Of a stretch of 64,000 nt of DNA, positions 1-11,863 are shown piece after piece. The stretch's first letter is position 1; each line of letters opens with the position of its first letter. The notes under the pieces are model-generated. The model saw only the letters and a program-made list of their open reading frames with translations, was not told the DNA's origin and did no database searches. A program made the position numbers and the translations under genes. This stretch comes from Strongylocentrotus droebachiensis (Eukaryota; Echinodermata; Echinoidea; Camarodonta; Strongylocentrotidae): NCBI GenBank assembly GCA_035222895.1, contig JAVYIG010006855.1, positions 46,756 through 110,755 of the forward strand, in the 5' to 3' direction.

Positions 1-620
1 AAAGGTGGAATCAATCAAGTATGCATTATTATTATTATTATTATTGGTACATTAGTATTATTATTATCTTTATTGTTATTGTTTTTATTATTAATATTAC
101 TGTTATAATTATTATTAATATTTTTGTTATTATTGTCATTATTACTGTTATTTTTACTTTAATTATCATTGATATTATTATTAATAATAATAATAATAAT
201 AATGGGTTCTTGTATAGCGCTCATGTCAGTCAGATTTGACCCTCCTGGCGCTCCCGATTATTACCCTGGCTTTAGCACGGCTGCCATACGGCGCTCTAGC
301 ATTTCAAGGAATATATTCCTACCAGGTACTGTTTTTTTTAATTATTATTATTATTACTGTTATTATTACTTTTATTATTTCTATTATTAAAACTGTTTAT
401 TATTATCATTATTACCGTATTAATATTATTGTTATTATTGTCATTGTATTACTGCTATTATTACTTTTATTATAATTTAACAATATTATTACTATTGTTA
501 TTATTATTATAATTATTATTATTATACTTTTACTTTTGTATCATTTTTATTAAATCATTATTATTCTTAACGTTATTAATACCACAATTATTCTATTTAA
601 AATGATTCAGCTTAGCCTCT
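1..620. repeat. AT-rich (ATT)n simple-repeat region, intron of GABPA
   Basis: The first 600 bases are dominated by imperfect ATT/TTA trinucleotide runs. At about 240-330 they are interrupted by a fragment (TTTAGCACGGCTGCCAT, then CATTTCAAGGAAT) that recurs at 25565-25620, so it is a dispersed-repeat piece. Open frames here are Tyr/Ile-rich artefacts of the repeat. The stretch lies upstream of the first visible GABPA exon and is presumably intron. Confidence 0.8.
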
Positions 621-623
621 CAG

Positions 624-3600
624 AATGTCATAACTCAGATGATGGATATTGCCCAACCTCTATCTACTTTGAAGAAGATGCTTGGACAGAGACTACAGTG
701 CAAGCTTGATGAACATGAAATCTACCTTCAAAACACTGCTACTGTAAGTATACTAAAAGGGAAATCCAACCTTGATAGCAAACTTTTCTTTAGGAAAGCA
801 GAACAATCAGAGAAGTAGACTGGTGAAAGTTCAAATGAAATCGGACAAAAAAAATCAGAATTTTTAAAATTTCGAATTGGCAGAATCGGTTGTGATGTAG
901 TGGTGGACAACATTCCCATTGTTTCCAACACACAAAATAAATAAAATTTAAATTATGAAAAAAAATGTCTGACTCAGGAGAGTTTTTCCTCTTTAAAAGG
1001 CCTACAATAATATATTTTGAGTAGTGTCCCAAGGGAAAAGGTTTTTAGGAGAAGAACAGAAATTAATGATATTTCCGAACAAGACAAACAGGAGAGTTAT
1101 CTGTGACTACAATGTACGTCATAACCCACTGAGATTCTGATTTTGCAGTAGTGTTGTATTTTTCTGTATCATGATTAATGTTCTCCAAGTTTGAAGCACA
1201 TAAACAATTAAATTGTAATTATTATGCGCTATACATTTATTGTTATTATTATCATTATCATAATATTATTATTATCACTATTATTATTATTATTATCATT
1301 ATCATTAGAATTCTATTAATATTATCATTATCATTATTATCATTATCATTATTACTATCATTGTATTTTGTTAATTTTTTTGTTCTCCAAAGTTGGTTGA
1401 GGATAAGAGTCTTGTCTCCCTTGGGTGGTCTTTATAGACAGGTTTAACTGTATTATTAATATTGTTGTTATTATCATTATGTTATGTTAATTTTTTTCGT
1501 TTCATCTCCGTAGTTGGTTGAGGATAAGAGTTTATTAGAGCAAGGTATCTCAGCAGAAGGAGTCGTTCAGTTCAGCGTTCAGGTCATCTCTAATCAGGGT
1601 AAGATTCTAACTTTTTTGAAGGGGGTCCTGATTTAATGTTTTAGAGTCTGTATGCAAGAGCCCCATGTAAAAATGATGAAATTGTAGGGGTCCACACTGC
1701 CATTCTCCACCTCTCTTGGATGTTAAAGCGTTTGAAACAAAGAGACCTGTTTACTAAAAAAGTCAAATTTATGGATGTTTCTTTCTTGGGGACCTAGTAA
1801 CAAAGTATTCCATTAACCTGCTATTGATGAATGAACTACAATACTTGGAATCCAGTCTGCATTCATTATTTGTTTGCTATATCAGGCAAGCCTTGGGCAA
1901 GCATTTAGGTTGACAAGAACAACCTTTGCCTAAAAAGTATAGATACAATTTGAATATAGTAGTAACCTGGTCTATTCGAGACTAAACTTAGTGATTATTA
2001 TGAAGCCCTATAGTGACGTAACATAGGCAGTTTTAATGGTGAAGTTTTAGCTCAAATAAAAAACTTTTTTTTGGGACTGAAACCACAAATTATGTGATCC
2101 ACAGTCTGGTTATGTCTCCACTAGACCACGACGCCTTCCCCAAAACACCTAACTCTTAACATTTTGTTCCATCTATTTCAGGTGTGAAACCGCGGCTGAA
2201 CATAGTTGACATTGTGAAACCAATCATTGAAACACTAGAGGTACCCATGGTGACTGAAGGTAAAAAGAAGGTCTTTTCAATTCATTTTATTCATTTCAAT
2301 TTTCAATAAAAACAATACAAAGGTATATAAAATGATAAGAATTTGCAATATCTAAGAAAATGAAAATAGGGAACTAAAAAATAAGGCCAAATGCCCTTGT
2401 GGAGGCATAGTTCCCTGAACAGTAGTTAAGAGGATTACATATACAAACAAAACTAAAAAAGAAACATACATGACAAAACATGGCAGGGACATCGTTCATG
2501 GCTGGTAATACTAATGGAAATAATCATTACAAAATCATAGGTTTGAAAACAGTTATAGGTAATGCTGTATAATATGAATATGGGTACAAGAATTAATGAT
2601 ATTTAGAAAAGAAAGTCTAATTTAGTCAAATTCTTATAATATTTATGATTTTAAATATGCTGTAATGGCCTTTAACCCTAAAAGGTCGGGTAAATATATA
2701 AAGACCTACATGTTAGTAATAGAGTATCTTGACAATATGATATAATATTTGATACATAGCCACATAAAAAAAGTTTATTTTTTGCTGATGGAAGAAGTGT
2801 GTTTTCAGAGATCTTTTGAAAGTGGCAAGACAAGTTTTTCTAAATCAAAGTGGGATTTTTTTCCCCCAAGTTTTTAAAGCAGCCACTGAAAAACAATTTT
2901 TGGTAGATGACAGTCTGGATTCGGGACTTATTTCAAGTTCTGTGCTTTTAAAGATAAAGTTGAGTTCTGGTCACGCGATTGCGTTGTGAAAGAAACGGTG
3001 TGGAATCGATCAGAAAAGTTTGATCATCTAGCATATATTAGTATTGGTGTGTACTGCAAGGTTCTGGAATCATCAAAATTATAAGAAATTTGGCCAAAAG
3101 TTACAAGCACTGTACACAGAAAAATGTTTATGGGACTACCATATCCAGTCCAGATAGATATAATAATTTACTAAATATATCAATTAGTAGGCGGTTTCCC
3201 TGCAACATTTTTATCATCACGTATTAGTAAACAAATATATTCTTTGACATGATTGATAATAGTAGCTTCCATTTCATTTTTTGAGAGGGGGCGTTTCCAA
3301 AACTGGTCTTTACCTTTAACTTAAAGTTCTTTTAACATTGATCTTGAAGTTCCAGTTGAAGACATAGAGGATGAGAGTTTGAAGCTGGTAGAGGGCGCCA
3401 TAGGAGAAGAAGAGGAGGAACAAGTGACTCGTTGGATCGTATGCAGTAACTATAGAGATGAGCAGGACAGGCTGAACATCCCGTATGGTAAGCTCAATTG
3501 AATTGAATCTCAATTTTAGGACTTGGGGTTTGAATCCCAGCCTGACACCAACGTTCTTTGGGAAGATCGTAGCAACTACAACGATAAGCAGGACAGACTG

Positions 3601-6600
3601 AACATTCCATATGGTAAGCTCTAGACGTATTGTGGAGGTGTTGGGGTATAGTGGTTTATTCACTCGAATTTCAATTTTAGGATTTGGGGTTTGAATCCTA
3701 GCCTGGCACTAACATTCCATGGCAAGATGTTAATGTATATTTGCCATTCTCCAACCAGGTGTAAATGGGTACCCAGAGCGCTACATATTTGGCCGCCAAG
3801 CTGTGATCGGGGTAGTAATGATGGAGAACCAGGAGCATCACTGCATGCTTTATAAAAAGGCACTATTATCATATTTTGATACTGGCTCTACTACAAGCTA
3901 TTTTGTCCCATTTGTTACCGACAGCATCTCAGGTGCGAGTATATCTAATCACTCTGTTTCCACTTTTTAAAATTTTCCAATTCAGATCCTGAGCTGTGGA
4001 CGGAGGACCATACATTACACTGGTTAATCTGGGCTTCAGGAGAGTTTGCAAACGAAGCTTTGGATCATGTGAAAGACATTGTCATGACGGGGAGTGAGAT
4101 GTGCGCTCTCACTAAAGAAGAATTCTGTGAACGGTTTCAAAAAGAATCAGAAGATCTTTTCTGGACCCATCTTGAGCTTCTCAAGAGAAGTGAGTCATCA
4201 TTCTCTCATTTTCCTTTCTTCAAATTCGTTACAAAATGAGCCCATAGCAGTGTAGGGGGGGGGGGGGGGGGGCATTTCACAGAACTTGTCATCAGTGACA
4301 AATGACAGTTTTTGTTATAAGCTACTGAAATCCTTGCTTCTGATTGGTTATCAACAGATTTGTCACTGAATTTTGTCATTTGTCATTAGAAAAAGGCTTT
4401 GTGAAACGGGTCCCAGATGTTTTGTTAATCTCTAAATAAATAGTTTTCCATCTTCACATTGGCACCAATCGTTCCTAATTTCCATTTCTGCAAAGTTATA
4501 ATTAAAAAAAAGAATACTGAATGAACCAATGTGAATAAAAATGATGAAACTTCCAATTGTACACACATATAGTGATTTTAAATTACACACTGCATTGACA
4601 ATTTGGAAACTCTAAACAAAATTCATGTAGAAATAAATTCAAACCTTTCCACCACCCACAAGATGTTATCTTAAAAATTACTTTTTACTCGTGCTTTTAT
4701 GCAAAGAACAAGATACATTATTTTTTCTGGTAGGCATGAAACCCTTCATACAATTAATAATTTATATCTTTTATTTCTTTGTTACTATTATTAAGCTGTC
4801 CCTCAGTGTGGTGCTACGGCAATGGCTGTTGGAGCAGAAGGTAGGATTAATATTTCTTCGTTTTTAAATGTCTGAGTTGATGATGAAATAATGAAGATAA
4901 AGGCTAAAGATTCTCGTATACATGTAGGAACACATTGACTTCTAGTGATCTGCATGGAGAGTTAAGTCCATCGCAGACTATACGATCTGACTGCGAGCCA
5001 ATTTTTGAACAATTTGCAATAGCATTTGATGTGAACATCTAGACTTGTACAAACTTAATGACCAAGGATCTGAATAGTCGGAGGACTAATAAAATGGATG
5101 TCAAGCTTCCTTAAATCGGCTCAGAAACATATTGACATCATACCAGTATAAAGTCTTAGAGCCCCTGATTGAACTCAGTAGCAACTTAAAATACTCAAAT
5201 ATTTTAAACAAACAATGAATCTAAAGATAACTTTCTGGTTTATTCAGTTGTGGCAAAGCTCTAAAAGTTGTGTTGCAAAAAAAACCTTTTTATTATCTTT
5301 TTTCTAGTGGGTGATATTGTGATAGCAGATTTGTAATTTAGAAAACTACACCTTGGTTCTTAAAAAAAGAAAATGTATTTCCATTTTGTAGAATCGGTCA
5401 CGGAAACAGAGAATGGTGCACCCCCTGCCGTCAAACCAGCGCCCACACCAAAGCGCCCCCGTGCTGTATCAAGGAGTAGCAGTACAGAAGACAAATTCTC
5501 ACCAGGGAACAGGACAGGTAGGTGGTGGTAGTGGTGGTTATTTTACCTGACTGCTAAGAAAGCATAAATGCTTGTAAATAAGCAACCAGAGGACCGACAG
5601 CTTAAGGTCCTCTCCGACTGACCTGGTAATGAGGATTAATGCATTACCAAAGGGCACCAGCGCATCAACTTGGTTTCGAACCCGGTTCACCGGATTACAA
5701 GACCACTGCTCTACAGACTGAGCTATCGCGCCTCCTCCATAGGGGAATTGTAGATTTTGTTTCTCGATTGAAATTGTATGATAACAAGAATGCAACAAAT
5801 CCAGGAATTTTGAGTGAGGTGTTAACTCTTAAACCTAGAACCCACTGCACTATTCGTATCAAGAGTAGGGGGAAACCCCGGTGTAGTGGTCCACCTGCAC
5901 ACCCCCATCAGTTATACTTAATGGAGAGACCCAAGGATTACAGTGATTCAGTTCGCTTTTCGCCTCACCAGACACAGGGGACGTGAAATACATAATAATA
6001 ATAATAACAATTCCTTTTATAACAGATAAATTGCACAGTCATCGCTAGCTATATGGCTGTAAAATAAGCAATGACAGAGTGCTATGAAAAATTGTGAATA
6101 ATAAAAATGATCGTTATTATTATTATCTGCTCACAGGTAACAACGGACAGATTCAGCTGTGGCAGTTCTTGTTGGAACTGTTGACGGACAAGGACGCAAT
6201 GGATTTTATCTCTTGGGTAGGAACTAATGGCGAGTTCCGACTCAATGATCCGGAGCTTGTTGCTCAGAAGTGGGGCGAGAGAAAGAACAAACCGTCTATG
6301 AACTATGAGAAGCTCAGCAGAGCACTAAGGTAAGAAAGCTGTCTCTCTGTCAATGACTGTGGTCTATCCAATATTAGTCTGGTTTCTTCTTTTTAATGAT
6401 TCTTATTAAGTCATTTCAACGCCAATAACCATAGCTCTTTGACATTATCGTTGGTTGATCTTTATCTTCATTCATTCATTCTATTGTTTATTTATTTATT
6501 TTTCCCTACATGTAATTTTGTAAATAAATTTCTTGGTGTATATATTGATTTATAAGGTAAGAAATTGTTTCTTGAATCATTTGGAAAACCTCAAAATCAT

Positions 6601-7692
6601 TATGTTTTTCCCGGAATTATTCTTTTTTTTGTGCAAAATTACGGTAGTTCATTTCTTCTTCATGAATTCCTTTTTTTTCTTCTTCTTTTTTGCACATACC
6701 GCACGTCGACCAATCGCTCTAAAATGTTGATCACAACTTCAATAGAAAACTTACAAAATCCTATTACAAATAGTAAAAGAAAGAAAAACAAAAAGTGAAA
6801 GGCGTAAATATTCTCAAAAAGAATAAAACGCTGATAATACCAAAAACACATTGACAACAAAATAACTTCTTGTAAATAAACTACCCGTATAGTTCCTAAT
6901 ATGGAAATATCAGCATGAGGAATGGACATTTCCGCATTGGAAGTGTGTCGCGCGTGGTTGTAAGTTTCGTTCTAAAAAAAATCCTTTTTTTGCTTGAAAT
7001 TCCTCTTCTTTTTTTGGCATCATGGTTCCTTTTTTTGGTTGCATAAGGTTGGCAGCTCTGTCTGAGTCTGGTTTCTTCTTTTTAATGATTCTTAAGAAGA
7101 AATTCCTGGAAGGCTTTAGCGCCTTTTTATGGTAACTCGGCTAAAGCTGGGATAATAATGATTGCAGGGCCCTCAGGGAGAACAGTAGTAGGAGTGATAT
7201 GGTCATTTTGGGTAAACAAGACATATTATTATTATTAATATTATCACCAAATACCGGGCATGGTGGCTCTGTGGTTAGAGCGCTCCGGAGGTCGTGGGTT
7301 TTAACCCCGGCCGAGTAATACCAAAGACTTATAACAATGGGACCTTCTGCCTTCTAGCTACATGTAGGTGCTCAGCATATAAGATTGGAGAAATGTTATG
7401 CAGGGCCCGCTGGAAGAGCAGTTTCATAACTGAAGTGGCTACCCTGGGTAAATAAAACGTTATTATTATTATTATTATTATTATCTTTCTATCCAGATAT
7501 TACTATGACGGGGACATGATAGCCAAGGTCCACGGTCAGAGGTTCGTCTACAAGTTTGTCTGTGATCTCCGGAGCCTTATGGGATACACAGCAGCAGAAC
7601 TTGATAAACTCGTCAAGGAATGTCGACAAACTAAATTACATCGTGTGAGTGATGACATAGTCCAGAGCCATGTGACAATATCGAGCGCATAG
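624..7692 (+). CDS. GABPA: GA-binding protein alpha chain (ETS transcription factor), 5'-partial, 9 coding exons seen
   Basis: Nuclear ETS-family activator that binds GGAA sites and pairs with GABP-beta. Exons joined by GT-AG and reading phase: 624-743, 1514-1598, 2182-2259, 3356-3487, 3986-4189, 4796-4840, 5392-5517, 6137-6329, 7497-7692 (stop TAG). They give 392 residues; vertebrate GABPA has about 454, so the N-terminal exon(s) are off the left edge. Exons 1-3 ([20 protein letters not shown], then [11 protein letters not shown]) match the GABP-alpha N-terminal ubiquitin-like domain. Exons 4-5 ([24 protein letters not shown]) are the Pointed domain. Exons 8-9 are the ETS domain, from [11 protein letters not shown] through the recognition helix [15 protein letters not shown], with the DNA-contacting arginines intact. 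SPGNRTG just before it is characteristic of GABPA rather than other ETS proteins. The 4th acceptor could be 3350 or 3356, both in frame. Three exons have partial tandem copies nearby (see findings). Confidence 0.95.
1391..1446 (+). pseudogene. Partial duplicate of a GABPA exon start, joined to a MITE end
   Basis: Bases 1391-1410 are identical over 20 bp to 1512-1531, which hold the acceptor AG and first 18 bases of the LVEDKS exon. The copy then runs into a MITE terminus (GTCTTTATAGACAGGTTTAACTG, here described as the ACAGTCAAACCTG family). It cannot encode the rest of the exon. Confidence 0.75.
2953..3322. mobile_element. MITE, 'AAAGGTATAGACCAGTTNTGG' family, GABPA intron copy
   Basis: The block contains GTTCTGGTCACGCGATTGC near its start and ends GCGTTTCCAAAACTGGTC then TTTACCTTTAA, so its ends are inverted relative to each other. 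Related copies lie at 28967-29180 and 31005-31340, and reverse-orientation relatives at 8700-9110 and 57590-57930. It is non-coding. The element ends almost at the acceptor of the following GABPA exon. Confidence 0.75.
3496..3740 (+). pseudogene. Tandem partial copies of the GABPA exon 3356-3487 3' end
   Basis: The last ~50 bases of the exon plus its donor (CCGTATGGTAAGCTC, 3481-3495) recur at 3562-3621 (CCATATGGTAAGCTC, 126 bp later). A third, decayed copy lies around 3704-3735. The intervening segments (CAATTTTAGGACTTGGGG at 3510 and a near copy at 3672) are also repeated. The second copy hits a stop quickly if spliced in the expected phase, so it is probably non-functional. Confidence 0.7.
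4249..4415. mobile_element. Foldback MITE, 'TTTCACAAAACTTGTCATCAGTGAC' family, copy 1
   Basis: Ends are inverted: GCATTTCACAGAACTTGTC on the left, and TTTGTGAAACGGG on the right preceded by TGTCATTTGTCATT. It begins beside a poly-G run (4255-4272). Copies lie at 29693-29828 and 60905-61052. No coding capacity. Confidence 0.8.
5590..5745 (-). mobile_element. tRNA-derived SINE (tRNA-Thr-like head)
   Basis: On the minus strand the sequence has a pol III A box (TAGCTCAGTCTGTAGAGC, 5708-5726 region) and B box (GGGTTCGAAACC, 5671-5690 region). An anticodon-like loop CTTGTAA resembles tRNA-Thr(TGT). The acceptor arms do not pair and the body extends beyond a tRNA, so this is a SINE head and not a tRNA gene. 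It lies in the intron before the GABPA ETS exons. Confidence 0.7.
7085..7240 (+). mobile_element. SINE 3' fragment
   Basis: The segment GGCTAAAGCTGGGATAATAATG followed by GCAGGGCCCTCAGGGAGAACAG, GGTCATTTTGGGTAAAC and an ATT-rich tail resembles the 3' half of the complete SINE at 7255-7484. A tRNA-like head is missing. Confidence 0.55.
7255..7484 (+). mobile_element. tRNA-derived SINE with (TTA)n tail
   Basis: A-box-like TGGCTCTGTGGTTAGAGCGC (7264-7283) and B-box-like GGGTTTTAACCCC (7296-7308) are followed by a tRNA-unrelated body ending CTACCCTGGGTAAATAAAACG. A (TTA)n tail runs 7461-7484. The tail ends only about 12 bases before the acceptor AG of the last GABPA exon (7495-7496), so the element contributes to the 3' splice-site region. 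Confidence 0.8.
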
Positions 7693-8570
7693 CGAAAGGA
7701 ATGGACTTTTGTCTGCGATCTTCGGAGCCTTATGGATTGTTCATCAAACTCGTGAGGGAATATCGACAAACTAAATTACATCATGTGAGCGATGACATAG
7801 TCCAGAGTCATGTGACGATATCGAGTGCATAGCGATAGGAATGGATTTTTGTTGGCGATCTTCGGAGCCTTATGGGATACTCGAGAAACTTGTCAAGGGA
7901 TGTCGACAAACTAAATTACATCGTGCGGGTGATGACATACTCCATTATGACGATTTCGAGTGCATACCTGTAGCAATAGGAATGGATTTTGGCGAACAGA
8001 CTGCTTTTGTATAGCCTGCGAAGCAATGTGGGCAGAATGAATTACAACAAGTAGATAACGATGTAATGTTTTGGAGGTCTCTTCCCCTCCACACAGCAGT
8101 ACTTGGTTTATCCAGTACGTTCAGGAACAGACTGCTTGTAGAAAGTTTGTGAAGGAAAGCAAGCACGCAGGAGAAATTATGCTGTGGATGATGACAGCGA
8201 TGTTGAGTTCATGTTTTCTCCCTGCGCACAGTATTAGTTGTACAGTCAAACCTGCTCTAGAGACCACCTGTCTACAACAAGCACATTTGTTGTTTCCCTT
8301 GAAAATGGTTTCTCATTGAAACATGTACTAAAGGAACCTGTCTACAAAGACCACCTGTCTTGCAAAGACCACTTTTTGTGTTTCCCTTTGGTGGTCTCTG
8401 TAGACAGGTTTGACTGTATCATCCAATGTGAAAGAAATTACTGCTTGTATACAGCTCAAGAAGTAATGTCAGCAGAAAAAAATTACAACATGCCGAAGGT
8501 GCAGATTGTGCAGAGTATTATATTGATATTGAGTGCACGGGATGCAAATCCATGAATCTTCCTGTCCGGA
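7693..8570 (+). pseudogene. Decaying tandem copies of the GABPA last exon
   Basis: The segment starting TGTCTGTGATCTCCGGAGCC (7557) recurs at about 7711 and 7850 as GCGATCTTCGGAGCCTTATGG. Each copy is followed by CGACAAACTAAATTACATC and GATGACATA...TCCA. Further, more degenerate echoes appear near 8000-8060, 8125-8215 and 8440-8550. Spacing is about 140-155 bp. Stops and indels make the copies non-coding, and they would lie in the 3' UTR of GABPA. A MITE (8239-8420) has inserted in the array. Confidence 0.75.
8239..8420. mobile_element. MITE, 'ACAGTCAAACCTG' family, copy 1
   Basis: Left end ACAGTCAAACCTGCTCTAGAG and right end CTCTGTAGACAGGTTTGACTGTA form inverted ends. Internal ACCACCTGTCTACAA motifs repeat. 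Related copies lie at 28601-28707, 33378-33565 and 63643-63761. Confidence 0.85.
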
Positions 8571-8699
8571 AAGCAACCCTTGTTTCTGTTCGGTATATTG
8601 CCGGACAAACTGCTAGTTCAATGTATAAAGCGTTGTATTCTCAAGTGAACAATTGGACCAATTATTTATGTTGCTTGAAAAGCTTGTGAGTTTTGTGTA

Positions 8700-9110
8700 A
8701 GCTACTTAAAGAGAAGGTTGAGTTCTGGGAAGAGGTGAAAAATAATTTGTGAGCAATATCATTGCTATTATGCAAGTGTGGAAGAACATCAGATAAAAAA
8801 TGTTCCCTGAAAAGCATGACTCTTTGAACGCTTTCATATTCTAAATATGGCATGTAACAGCATAAAAATCAGGACAGATTTTTTTGCCACATGTTCGTGT
8901 TGTCCCATATACATGTACATCTTTCTGTGTACATTGCTTGTAACTTTACCAAGACTGGGCCAAATTTGTATCATTTTGATGATTGCAGAACCTTGCAGTA
9001 CACACCAATACTTACATTATATGCTAGATGATGAACCTATTCTGATTGATTCCACAACGTTTCTTTCACAATGCAATTGCATGACCAGAACTCAACTTAA
9101 TCTTTAAGAA
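8700..9110. mobile_element. MITE, reverse-orientation relative of the GACCAGTTCTGGTC family
   Basis: The block contains GAACCTTGCAGTACACACC, ATGCTAGATGATGAACC and CATGACCAGAACTCAAC, the reverse complements of motifs in the elements at 28967 and 31005. A close relative lies at 57590-57930. The short open frames in it are not conserved between copies. Confidence 0.7.
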
Positions 9111-9662
9111 CCATAGAGGAATATTTTTATGTTGAAGGAGAATACCTGAAGAACTCATGGAAAATTGTGCAGGACCTTCAAACTTTTGGACCCTTTCAAC
9201 ACACCTGTTTTCTTCTTCTCCAAACCATAGTAAAATGTTAAACAAACCAGACTTTTGTTTTTATGATAAGAATCATAAGGATATTGCAAATTGCAAAAAT
9301 TCAAGAATTTGGATTGCTCACAAGTTTGTCAAAAGTTCTGTGCATGCAGAAGTTTGTGGTACTGCATTACAATGTGCTTTATCCATCAAAGAACAGCTAA
9401 AAGCATCCTGATGAAAGGGGCCATTTTGTAATTAATCAAATTTAATGCATAATTCTTTGTTAAAGATAACCATGAATTCTGGTAATGATAGAAAATTGTC
9501 ACAGAAGCCAATAAAATTACACTGAATGTTCAAGATTGCAAATAAATGACATGTGCCGAACAATTTTGGAAGTAAATGTTTATGGGGGCTGAGAAATGAG
9601 CATAGGAAGATAAGGAAATCAAGGTAAAAAACTTTGAAGTTTTAAACCACAATGTCCTTAAC

Positions 9663-10188
9663 TTAAAGTGACTCTGTAACATTGTTGAAGGTTGATAACA
9701 AAAATGGCTAAATTTTTGTATAAAATGTTACTTATTACATGTATATTCCTTATACTGTACTAACCCTCTGACATGCAAAAAATCCTGAAAAAATTCTCAA
9801 ACCACAAAGAAATCTATTGTTTTCTTTGAAGACGTCATTGTGCAACACCCTCTAAAAGTGATTAACAGTAAATTCTCCCAACCATTTTTGAATTTTCCCA
9901 ACCTTTTTTTCCATGAAAAAAAGACATAAAAACAGGCTATTAAAAATCTGTCAACACTTAAATGTCTGGAATGGTACGTGGAGCCAATTTATTGTTTTGT
10001 GGCAGTTTACATTCACCTAAAATGTAATTAATTTGTAATAATATAGTTGGAAGAATTATGAAATCGATCAGATCAGTTTTTCCCAATTTTTTTAGATTAT
10101 CTTTAATTGTACATCTACCATTGAAGTCACTACATGTAACTTAGCACCACTTTATCTCATCTCAACAATGTTACCAAGTCCCTTTAAA
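9663..10188. mobile_element. MITE with TTTAAAGGGACT...GTAACATTGTTGA inverted ends
   Basis: The left end TTAAAGTGACTCTGTAACA and the right end, read on the minus strand as TTTAAAGGGACTTGGTAAC, are imperfect inverted repeats. The 3' part (TATCTTTAATTGTACATCTA, then TTTATCTCATCT) recurs at 61980-62165 in the EI24 region. Partial relatives occur at 21768 and 24993. Non-coding. Confidence 0.75.
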
Positions 10189-10199
10189 GTTCACCTTGC

Positions 10200-11700
10200 T
10201 ATTGAGACATAAATCAATTTCTTGACCTCATTTGAGCTTCTTTTGTTCTTATTAATTTCCAATAGACCCTGCCAGTGTTCTCTAATATTTTGAGAAATGG
10301 CACTCTAGATTACAGACATTTATTCCTCAAACTTATTTTTTATTTCTTTAGTTTATTTTACAAATGAATTGTATTATAGTGTAATAAAGTGTAATATATC
10401 ATTTTTGAAAACAATGAGTGAGATTGTTATTTTATGAATGTTTGTATGGTGTTTTTAAAAATAACATGATGTAACTTGACAAAGCGATATGATAATATTG
10501 TCACTGGAAAAAAAAAGAAGAACAGCAATTTCAATAATTAATTAATTAATAATAATGTGCAGTTCTTTTATTTTCTTCTCTCACGCTTTTTCTTTCTCTC
10601 TTTCTTTCTGTCCTTCTCTTTTTACATGTATGCCTGTATTTTTTTCTTTACTTTGCCATAAGAGTGGTTTTGGGGCTCTCACATTTTTTTCTCTTTAACA
10701 AATTTGTTTACCTGCCATACGCTATTGCATGCTGGTGACTGCTCATCCTACCTTCTTTTTCAATCCTCTACAATTTTTTGTTCTCAAGTAAATGTTGAAC
10801 ATCACAATTAACAGCAAAAAGAAGACCACATACAAATATCAGGTAATAAATGGAGTATACTCAGACATACTCTCATAGGGGGTGTGCATGCCGCTGTAAT
10901 GGGTCACTTTTTCATTAAAAAAATCCCTAAACATGGGTCCCATTTAAAAATATTTAAAAAAAAATTAAAACATTTTGGGGTATAATTTGCATGGCAAAAC
11001 ACCCCAAAATTGTGAAAAATGGGCTTTATTTCAAGAAAAAATTTAAGAGCACATAATTTTTTAATCCCGGAAATTGGAAAATTAAGCCGACCGATATTTT
11101 GTTCATTAGTTTTTTGTTTTGTTTTTTATCAACAAAAATGAGGGGGGGGGGGGGGGGGGGGTTCCTCCAAAACACACATACAAATTGAGGGGGGACTTAA
11201 ACCCACCCCCCCCCCCTGATTATGGGTTATGAAGCAGCACCTTCACCTTATACTTAGTTTTTTGTTTATATAAGAAAATCCTTATTCAGTCGGATTGCTT
11301 AAATTATACTGAACTAATTAATTTGCATAAGAAAATATGTTATGCTGTAAAAAAAATTCCTTTTTATAATTTGTATCCAAAAATATTAAAATGAATTACC
11401 GTCACCTTTTCCTTTTTTATATTGAAAAATGTATTCCCCCTCAAAATTTTTTTTTGCAGAATTGTATCATTTGTACAATTTGATTGAATATGTACTATAT
11501 TACTTGGATAGGCCTACTCATATGAAACATAAATATTCATAATTGAATGACACACGCCCTAAAGACTAAAACAACAACAACAACAACATCATTTTTAAAT
11601 TTGTCTGATAATGTATTTATCATTTTGTATGATTATGAAAATCTAAATAAAGGCAAAAAGGCTTTTACAAAAAAATATTAAAAAACAATTTTATCTCACA
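10200..11700. other. Intergenic GABPA-COG8 region, no gene seen
   Basis: AT-rich DNA with poly-G at 11143-11160, poly-C at 11207-11214 and pyrimidine runs near 10600. Possible plus-strand poly(A) signals for GABPA are AATAAA at about 9541 and 10382. No open frame longer than chance and no RNA gene was recognised. Confidence 0.6.
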
Positions 11701-11863
11701 CTAATTGGGCATACCAGAATCACAGAAACGTAGAGCTGCAGAAGAAAGAGTAAGACGCCCTCTCACACCAAGCCTGGCGGAAATCGATTGATATTTAGCG
11801 CCAATAAAAAGCAATAAACCCGACAACAACAACAACAAGAGCAGAGCAGACGACCGACCGAAA
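11700..11863 (+). promoter_or_regulatory. Probable COG8 5' UTR and core promoter region
   Basis: The 160 bases before the COG8 ATG are less AT-rich than their surroundings. They contain GGCGGAAAT (11773 region, an ETS-type GGAA core), CAACAACAACAACAAGAGC and no TATA box. The ATG is in AAAATGG context. The transcription start cannot be fixed from sequence alone. Confidence 0.45.

Noticed and set aside
21-475. Tyr/Ile-rich open frames
   Set aside because: Translations of (ATT)n repeats with no protein features.
1178-1447. 89-codon plus frame containing [10 protein letters not shown]
   Set aside because: Repeat-driven start plus the partial GABPA exon copy in the wrong frame.
5665-5740. tRNA-Thr gene
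   Set aside because: A and B boxes and an anticodon-like loop are present, but acceptor and D arms do not pair and the sequence continues as a repeat body, so it is a SINE head.
6533-6929. Overlapping hydrophobic Phe-rich frames
   Set aside because: Poly-T rich intron sequence of GABPA; no conserved motifs.
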